From positions 1-10,901 of the forward strand of contig MU634657.1 of NCBI GenBank assembly GCA_026770595.1: a DNA stretch of 10,901 nt, read 5' to 3'. The notes under the pieces are model-generated. The model had not been told where the DNA came from. It worked only from the letters and a program-made list of their open reading frames with translations, and ran no database searches. The translations under genes were made by a program, and so were the position numbers. Position 1 is the stretch's first letter; each line of letters begins with the position of its first letter. The DNA comes from Ochromonadaceae sp. CCMP2298 (Eukaryota; Sar; Synurophyceae; Ochromonadales; Ochromonadaceae). Of this stretch, positions 6,167 to 10,901 are shown one piece after another.

Positions 6167-8662
6167 ATGGTGGGGACCAGATCGAGCAGCATGACGCTCC
6201 TCTTCTGGTCGATATGCGCACTGTGCCTCCGCACTGTCCTACTGCAGGTCCTGGATGACAGCTTATTTGTCGATATAGTGGCCGACTGGACGAGTGAGGT
6301 CGCGAAAGATGTATCGTTGGTCGGCACGCCAGTGCAGGACTTCGTCAACGACACGGCGGTGACCTTCACATGGGAGCTGCGTACGACAGATCTGGTGAGG
6401 ACCATCGCGAGCGACTTTGACATCGAGATCTCCTTCGGGGCATACTCGGAGGACTTCGCCAATTATGCCTCGGTGCCCGTGGACGTGTCGGAGGGCTTCG
6501 GCAACAACTCATACGTCGCCTACTTCACTGCCGCGGAGCTCAGCCCAGCCACCACCTACCGCTTTCGCGTCTGCCCCATTTTCGCAACCGGGCGGGGCTT
6601 CTGCTCACAGCCGCTGCAGTGCACCACTCTGCACATGAGCAGCAACTACTGGGAGCCCGTGCTGGGGCGCAGGCTGAGTCTGGCGGCTAGCGGGCGTGGG
6701 TTCACCAACCCAGTAGTGCAGCGACCACACCTAGACACAGGCGTAGAGGTTCACGCCACAGGCACCTCCGACAACCCCCAGCGCTTCTCAGATCCCACCA
6801 CCTCAGAGGCGCCGGTATTGCCCAGCGGGCGCAGGGGGCACTCGCTGAGCCGCGTGGACCAGCTGGTGTTCATGTTCGGCGGACGCACGAACGGTTACAG
6901 CTGCGCCACTGTGTACAAGGACACACTGGACCTGGGCAACCTCGTCTCCGGCAGAGATGTTTACCCCTGCACACACCTGCAGGCAGAGGTGAGCGAGGTG
7001 TGGAGCTTGGACGTGTCTACCTACCAGTGGGTGTACCTGAACGTGTCCAAGTGGCAGCCTGACCAGCCGCCGCCCCTCGCCCGGGAGCAGCACAGCGCCG
7101 CGGTGATGCAGAGGGACTTATACGTGTTCGGCGGCAAGACTAGGGTGTTCGAGAAGGACTCTGCGGGCGCCCCACTGCTCACGCACCACAGCGACGTGGT
7201 CTTCTCAGACCTGTGGAAGCTGTCAGTGGAGCGCGCGCAGCAGTACGTACTGTACTACCCCAACAACAGCCACAGCCCCATCAGTCCCATCAGCCAGCAT
7301 AGCGACTTCAACGTATCCATTCCCCAGACGAGCCGGCTAATGGCCCGTGTCAGCGGCCTGACGAACGACACCATTGCGAGCCAGAGCGACGGCGTGTCCC
7401 CCAGAGAGGGTCTGTGCATCGACAAGCTGGTGGTGCGCGTGAAACTGCAGCACCCCTGTCTCCAACAGGTGCGCGTGTCCATCCTGGGACCCGGTCCCCT
7501 GAGCGGCTCGCCCAACTACTTCTCCCCCACTGACGAGCAGGAGGTGCTGCTGTTCTCCGGCCTGACTAACGGCACAGGCTGCGCGGCCGGGGTGCATTAC
7601 TTCGAATTCGACGATGCATCCACATCTCTGCCAGAGGCCACCCTGGTCGGCGCTAATGGCACCTTCAGGCCGCAGGGGCGCCTAGCTGAGTTCGCTGGAG
7701 CCTCCATGACCGCCGACTGGACGCTGGTGGCGCAGGATCTGCAGGAGGACCTCATCGAGGGCGTGCTGCTGGGCTGGGAGGTGGAGTTCGTGTCCTCGCC
7801 CTGCAGCCGCCAGTACACATGGACCAACCTCACGTCTAGTGTTGTGGCTGGGGCCGACGCGCCGCCCGCGCGGTACGCCGCGCACGTGATTGCGCACGAG
7901 TTCTCTCTCTTCGTGTATGGCGGGCGCGACGCGGAGGACGCGTTGCTGCACGACTTGTACCGCTTCGACACCGCTACGGAGCAGTGGACGCAGCTGACTC
8001 CTGTCAACTTCCACGTCGCGCTGGACCCCGCCTCCTCTGTGGGCGCCAGCTACGCCCTCACGGCCTGGGGCCTCATCCGCTTCGGAGGCTACTACCGACA
8101 GCCCACCCTGGCAGAGAGCTACGACAACTACGACGCGAGCATGGCGGTGCAGGACCCAGTGACGCTGCGATGGAGGGAGCTGCTGCTAGATCTCGAGCCG
8201 CCGCTGCCCACAGACTCTACCTTCGGACGCCGCAGCCCCAGCCGCCGCTACCTCGGCGCCACTGTGTTCCTGCCCTCGCACGCGCTGCACTGGACCTCCA
8301 CCTACACGCACCGCAGCCTCTACGACCAGCTCCTGCCCAGCGCGCGCACCAACCACGCAGGCAGCATCGCGGATTCTTTGCTGCTGGTGGGGGGCTCGGA
8401 CGGCTCCACAGGCAGCGTGTACGACGGCTCCTCCGGAGGCTTCCTCATCGACGCCTGGATGCTGCGCCTGGCGAACTGGAGCACGCCTGGGAACCGCGAT
8501 AGGCAGCAGCAGTACCTCGAGGCGCACTGCAGATGGCGACAGAGCCCCTCAGCCCTCAGCGCAGGCACGGAGAGCTGTCTGGGCGCCAGTGGGGCTAGGT
8601 GCGAGTGGAGGGACCTGATCATGATGCCCTGGTGCTCCAACAACAACCAGTCTATTATTTAA
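6167..8662 (+). CDS. Secreted kelch-repeat protein with FN3-like and P-domain-like modules (831 aa)
   Basis: ATG 6167 sits in a perfect gccATGG context and is the first ATG after in-frame TGA 6095-6097; ATG 6191 is an alternative start nearer the hydrophobic core. Residues ~9-26 (MTLLFWSICALCLRTVLL) look like a signal peptide. Residues ~45-160 resemble a fibronectin type III fold (AAELSPATTYRFRVCPIF). Kelch blades follow, marked by double-glycine strands at F237-G-G, F321-G-G, Y584-G-G, F639-G-G and G742-G743, each preceded by an R-x-x-H/Y turn. Between the second and third visible blades, ~392-545 resembles a proprotein-convertase P-domain (LVVRVKLQHPC... NGTFRPQG... DWTLVAQDL...GVLLGWEVEF). 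Several N-glycosylation sequons (NVS, NGT, NLT, NWS) agree with secretion. The C-terminus is Cys-rich (CRW, C-E-W, PWC) with no membrane anchor. Its ligand or role cannot be told. Gene 4 lies downstream on the same strand, nearly 800 bp away. Confidence 0.85.
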   Translation: MVGTRSSSMTLLFWSICALCLRTVLLQVLDDSLFVDIVADWTSEVAKDVSLVGTPVQDFVNDTAVTFTWELRTTDLVRTIASDFDIEISFGAYSEDFANYASVPVDVSEGFGNNSYVAYFTAAELSPATTYRFRVCPIFATGRGFCSQPLQCTTLHMSSNYWEPVLGRRLSLAASGRGFTNPVVQRPHLDTGVEVHATGTSDNPQRFSDPTTSEAPVLPSGRRGHSLSRVDQLVFMFGGRTNGYSCATVYKDTLDLGNLVSGRDVYPCTHLQAEVSEVWSLDVSTYQWVYLNVSKWQPDQPPPLAREQHSAAVMQRDLYVFGGKTRVFEKDSAGAPLLTHHSDVVFSDLWKLSVERAQQYVLYYPNNSHSPISPISQHSDFNVSIPQTSRLMARVSGLTNDTIASQSDGVSPREGLCIDKLVVRVKLQHPCLQQVRVSILGPGPLSGSPNYFSPTDEQEVLLFSGLTNGTGCAAGVHYFEFDDASTSLPEATLVGANGTFRPQGRLAEFAGASMTADWTLVAQDLQEDLIEGVLLGWEVEFVSSPCSRQYTWTNLTSSVVAGADAPPARYAAHVIAHEFSLFVYGGRDAEDALLHDLYRFDTATEQWTQLTPVNFHVALDPASSVGASYALTAWGLIRFGGYYRQPTLAESYDNYDASMAVQDPVTLRWRELLLDLEPPLPTDSTFGRRSPSRRYLGATVFLPSHALHWTSTYTHRSLYDQLLPSARTNHAGSIADSLLLVGGSDGSTGSVYDGSSGGFLIDAWMLRLANWSTPGNRDRQQQYLEAHCRWRQSPSALSAGTESCLGASGARCEWRDLIMMPWCSNNNQSII

Positions 8663-8850
8663 TGTGGCATACTTATTTCGCCCTTGATATTTTTTAAAAA
8701 ATGCGACTTTCCGAGTGAGGGATTCTACAAACTTGCCAAACATGCGTATATCCCCCCCCACCCCCCCCACACAATCCTGTATCCACCTGCCGCTGAGTAG
8801 GGGCCAGGGCGGCGGAGGCAAATTTATTATTGGTGCTGTACCAAGGTCCA
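8663..8850. other. 3' flank of gene 3
   Basis: The 188 bp after the stop codon hold a 14-bp palindrome attttttaaaaaat (8689-8702) and a C8-A-C8 run (8752-8768). No AATAAA signal and no gene are seen. It ends where the foldback element begins. Confidence 0.5.
8752..8768. repeat. C8-A-C8 homopolymer run
   Basis: Two runs of eight C separated by one A, in the 3' flank of gene 3. Such tracts vary in length and are prone to sequencing error; two C-runs alone are too few for an i-motif. Confidence 0.95.
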
Positions 8851-9240
8851 GTTCGGACTTAAAAGCGCCGATCAGGACTTTAAGATCTTAAAGCGCCAAT
8901 CGCTCCTAATTTCTCAATTCCTACACATAACTTAATTACAATGATATATATCAATAAGCAATATACATATTACTGTACTAAAATTATATTATAAAATAGA
9001 TTTTAATCTATTTTATAATATAATTTTAGTAACTTCATTACAATAATATATATCAATGTGCAATATACATATTATTAAAATAGATTTTAATCTATTTTAT
9101 AATATAATTTTAGTACAGAAATATGTATATTGCACATTGATATATATTATTGTAATTAAGTTATGTGTTAGTAGGAGTTTGAAAATTTAGGAGCGATTGG
9201 CGCTTTAAAGTCCTGATTGGCGGTCTCCAAAGTCCCGAAT
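8851..9240. mobile_element. MITE-like foldback element (about 390 bp, non-coding)
   Basis: Long, AT-rich terminal inverted repeats face each other. Perfectly complementary 20-bp cores pair 8890-8909 with 9187-9206 and 8923-8942 with 9149-9168; the ends ttcggactt (left) and aagtcccgaa (right) also pair with one gap. The middle has a 27+27 bp palindrome (arms 8976-9002 and 9005-9031) and a second related one near 9077-9117. Between them, 9032-9074 repeats the left arm 8930-8973 in direct orientation, so the layout is unit, palindrome, unit, palindrome, inverted unit. There is no transposase frame and I could not fix a target-site duplication, so the family is unknown and the boundaries are approximate. 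Confidence 0.75.
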
Positions 9241-9248
9241 TCGGAGTC

Positions 9249-9345
9249 TTTTGCCAACTTTTGCCAACTTTTGCCAACTTTTGCCAACTTTTGCCATTTT
9301 TTGCCATTTTTTGCCATTTTTTGCCAATTTTTGCTAACTTTTGCC
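9249..9345. repeat. Decamer minisatellite with helically phased T-tracts
   Basis: The 10-bp unit ttgccaactt runs in strict register from 9251: four exact copies, three ttgccatttt variants, then ttgccaattt, ttgctaactt and a decayed last copy. T4-T6 tracts recur every 10 bp, close to one helical turn, which is the arrangement known to bend DNA. It starts about 10 bp after the foldback element and ends about 110 bp before the ATG of gene 4. An open frame through it on either strand is only the repeat being read. Confidence 0.95.
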
Positions 9346-9454
9346 GCTCGCTTCGTTTTGATCCGAGTTGATGGTGATGTGACTGTTCTCAGCTGGATCA
9401 CTAGACTTGCTGCACTGCCTGACACTTGTGGATGCCCGCCTCGTTGTAGTCGCC
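9346..9454 (+). promoter_or_regulatory. Proximal upstream region of the GNPTAB-like gene
   Basis: These 109 bp between the minisatellite and the ATG at 9455 probably contain the transcription start and 5' leader. No TATA-like element or other recognisable motif is seen. The frame is open upstream of the ATG back into the repeat but has no earlier ATG. Confidence 0.35.
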
Positions 9455-10901
9455 ATGGCGCTCTGGAGGAACTTGTGGAAGTATCTGCAGCGGCGGCTGT
9501 ACAGCTACGCCAACACCTGGCTAGGCTTCACCGTGTGCCTCGTGCTCTGCTACTGCCTGCTCACCTACGTGATAGGCTTGCTCGCACAGCCATGCAGGTA
9601 CCAGCGTGGTTGCATTGCCTCTGTCTCAGCTACCTGTAAGCCTAACCCCTATCCACTAACTGTCCCACTCACAGCTTCATCGGTCTGCACACCACCTGCT
9701 CCTCGCGCAACGCCGCAGACAACATCGCCATGCGAGATATGGACGCCCAGCTCATGCACGGACCCATAGACGTGGTCTACACGTGGGTGAACGGCTCGGA
9801 CCCTGTGTGGCTGCGGAAGAAGGAGGAGTGGACGGCGCGTGTGCTGCGAGAGGAGGGGGACTCCCACAGTCACAACAGCACTGGCAACAGCGCTGACAGC
9901 ACTAGTAGCACTGATAGTGCAGGTAGTGCGGGTAAAAGCACGGGTAGGGATAATACTTTGGGTTCCATCATCACTCACAGCGCCCACAATAGCACCCACA
10001 ACAGCACCCACAACAGCACCCACAACAGCACCCACACAGAGAGCACCAACGCAGAGAGCACCACCACCAACACAACGGCGGGTGAGGGTGCAGGGGAGAG
10101 GGAGGACGACACAATGTCCTCCAACCGATACCGGGACAGCGGAGAGCTGCGCTACTCCATCCGCTCGCTGGTCAAGCACGCACCCTGGGTTCGGCGCATA
10201 TTCATAGTAACAGACAACCAGATCCCCTCCTGGCTGAACCTCGAAACAGACCGCCTGAGCGTCATATCGCACGCCCAGATATTCCTAAACTCCTCCCACC
10301 TGCCGGTCTTCTCCTCGCCCGCTATCGAGGCCCACCTCCATCGCATACCGGGCCTGTCCAAGAAGTTCATCTACTTCAATGATGATGTATTTCTAGGCGC
10401 CCCCGCCCTGCCCGAAGACTTCCTCTCTTTGAGGGGCGCGCAGCAGCTAGTAATGGCTTGGGATGTGCCCAAGTGCGCGCCGGGCTGCTCTGAGAGCTGG
10501 ATAGGTGACGGATTCTGCGACCGCGCGTGCAACGTCTCCTCGTGTAACTTCGACTATCCAGACTGTGTAAACGGCACCAACCTGCAGGGGGGCTCTAGGT
10601 ATGCGCCTAACGCGGGCAAGGCCACCTGCGCTAAGGGCTGTCCCGACAACTGGCTGGGGGACAAGGTGTGCGACCAGCGCTGCAAGAGTGCGGAGTGTGC
10701 GTGGGATATGGGCGACTGCGGTCTAGATCTGGTAGCGGACAGCTTCGCGGGGGTGGCATTAACCGCGGCCAATACGCATATCTCCATCCCGCGGGATGAC
10801 AATTTATACGGGGATGGGGACATGATGATGGGGGGTATGGGGGGTATGTATCACGACTACGGTGCGGAGGACCCCTACGAGGGGGGTATGGATATGGGTA
10901 T
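9455..10901 (+). CDS. GNPTAB-like: GNPTAB-like UDP-GlcNAc:lysosomal-enzyme GlcNAc-1-phosphotransferase (Stealth family), partial
   Basis: Coding parts are 9455-9597 and 9675 to the window end (456 aa visible, no stop). The ATG has a gccATGG context. Residues ~23-45 are one membrane segment after a basic N-terminus, so a type II Golgi protein. Stealth CR1 is DVVYTWVNGSDPVW (80-93). An S/T/N-rich linker (~105-195) contains four exact HNST repeats. Stealth CR2 spans ~200-300 (ELRYSIRSL, HAPWVRRIFIVT, FSSPAIE, FIYFNDDVFLG). Two LNR/Notch modules follow with six cysteines each and identical spacing: C315-C345 and C366-C396. Known members transfer GlcNAc-1-phosphate to mannose on lysosomal hydrolases, the first step of the mannose-6-phosphate tag, and the LNRs help pick substrates. 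The visible end is Met/Gly-rich. CR3/CR4 and later domains must lie beyond the edge. Order and motif identity make the family firm; the precise substrate is inferred. Confidence 0.92.
9598..9674 (+). other. Intron 1 of the GNPTAB-like gene (77 bp)
   Basis: The donor is catgcag/gtacca and the acceptor is ctcacag/cttcatc. A CTAAC branch-point-like sequence lies near 9655-9660. The split codon AG+C gives Ser, and the joined frame stays open to the window edge. Retention would shift the frame and end translation at 9769. The earlier AG near 9629 would give TAA after two codons, so it is not the acceptor. Confidence 0.9.
9985..10032 (+). repeat. Four 12-bp repeats encoding His-Asn-Ser-Thr
   Basis: cacaacagcacc is repeated four times in frame (first copy cacaatagcacc). 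Every unit encodes HNST, so each carries an N-glycosylation sequon. It lies in the linker between Stealth CR1 and CR2. Confidence 0.95.

Noticed and set aside
56-9300. Recurring TTGCCA hexamer upstream of genes 1, 3 and 4 (58-63, 5823-5828, 9251 onward)
   Set aside because: Outside the minisatellite the count is near what chance gives for a hexamer on both strands in ~11 kb.
9168-9425. Minus-strand frame with WQKLAK repeats, and the matching plus-strand Phe-rich frame at 9217-9639
   Set aside because: They are only the decamer minisatellite translated; 10-bp units cycle through frames and there is no other coding sign.
9839-10207. Plus-strand frame with Ala-Pro-Thr repeats
   Set aside because: It is the HNST-coding repeat in another frame, overlapping the clear Stealth coding frame.

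Overview
The window is eukaryotic nuclear DNA. Four protein genes are supported, and two of them contain short spliceosomal introns with GT...AG ends. Three intron-retaining gene starts or continuations only make sense after splicing. Protein starts have good Kozak contexts (gccATGG twice), and the families are eukaryotic: a class II-type trehalose-6-phosphate synthase/phosphatase with an N-terminal CBM20 starch-binding domain, a secreted kelch protein, and a GNPTAB-like Stealth phosphotransferase with Notch/LNR repeats. CBM20-TPS fusions are known from algae and oomycete-type stramenopiles, so a microbial eukaryote (alga or protist) is likely. The species cannot be named from this sequence. 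Genes are dense, GC-rich and intron-poor, and the non-coding parts are AT-rich with many small repeats.

Layout. 1-321: upstream region. 322-3709 (+): CBM20-TPS-TPP protein of 1072 aa in three exons; the first two small exons were found by splicing logic. 3710-4110: 3' region shared with the convergent gene. 5475-4111 (-): 454-aa unrecognised acidic protein with a PH-like N-terminal half. 5476-6166: divergent intergenic region with E2F-like palindromes, an (AT)32 microsatellite and two hairpins. 6167-8662 (+): 831-aa secreted protein with an FN3-like region, kelch motifs and an inserted P-domain-like module. 8663-9454: intergenic region holding a ~390-bp MITE-like foldback element and a decamer minisatellite with phased T-tracts. 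9455 to the window end (+): GNPTAB-like phosphotransferase, two exons seen, open at the right edge.

The genes do not form a pathway. Genes 3 and 4 both feed the secretory route: one is a sequon-rich secreted protein, the other a Golgi enzyme family that marks lysosomal glycoproteins. Gene 1 belongs to trehalose metabolism or signalling. The points most worth checking are the substituted catalytic residues in both halves of the TPS-TPP protein, the foldback element with its neighbouring phased repeat, and the duplicated E2F-like module between genes 2 and 3. I saw no prokaryote-type system (CRISPR, phage, operon).
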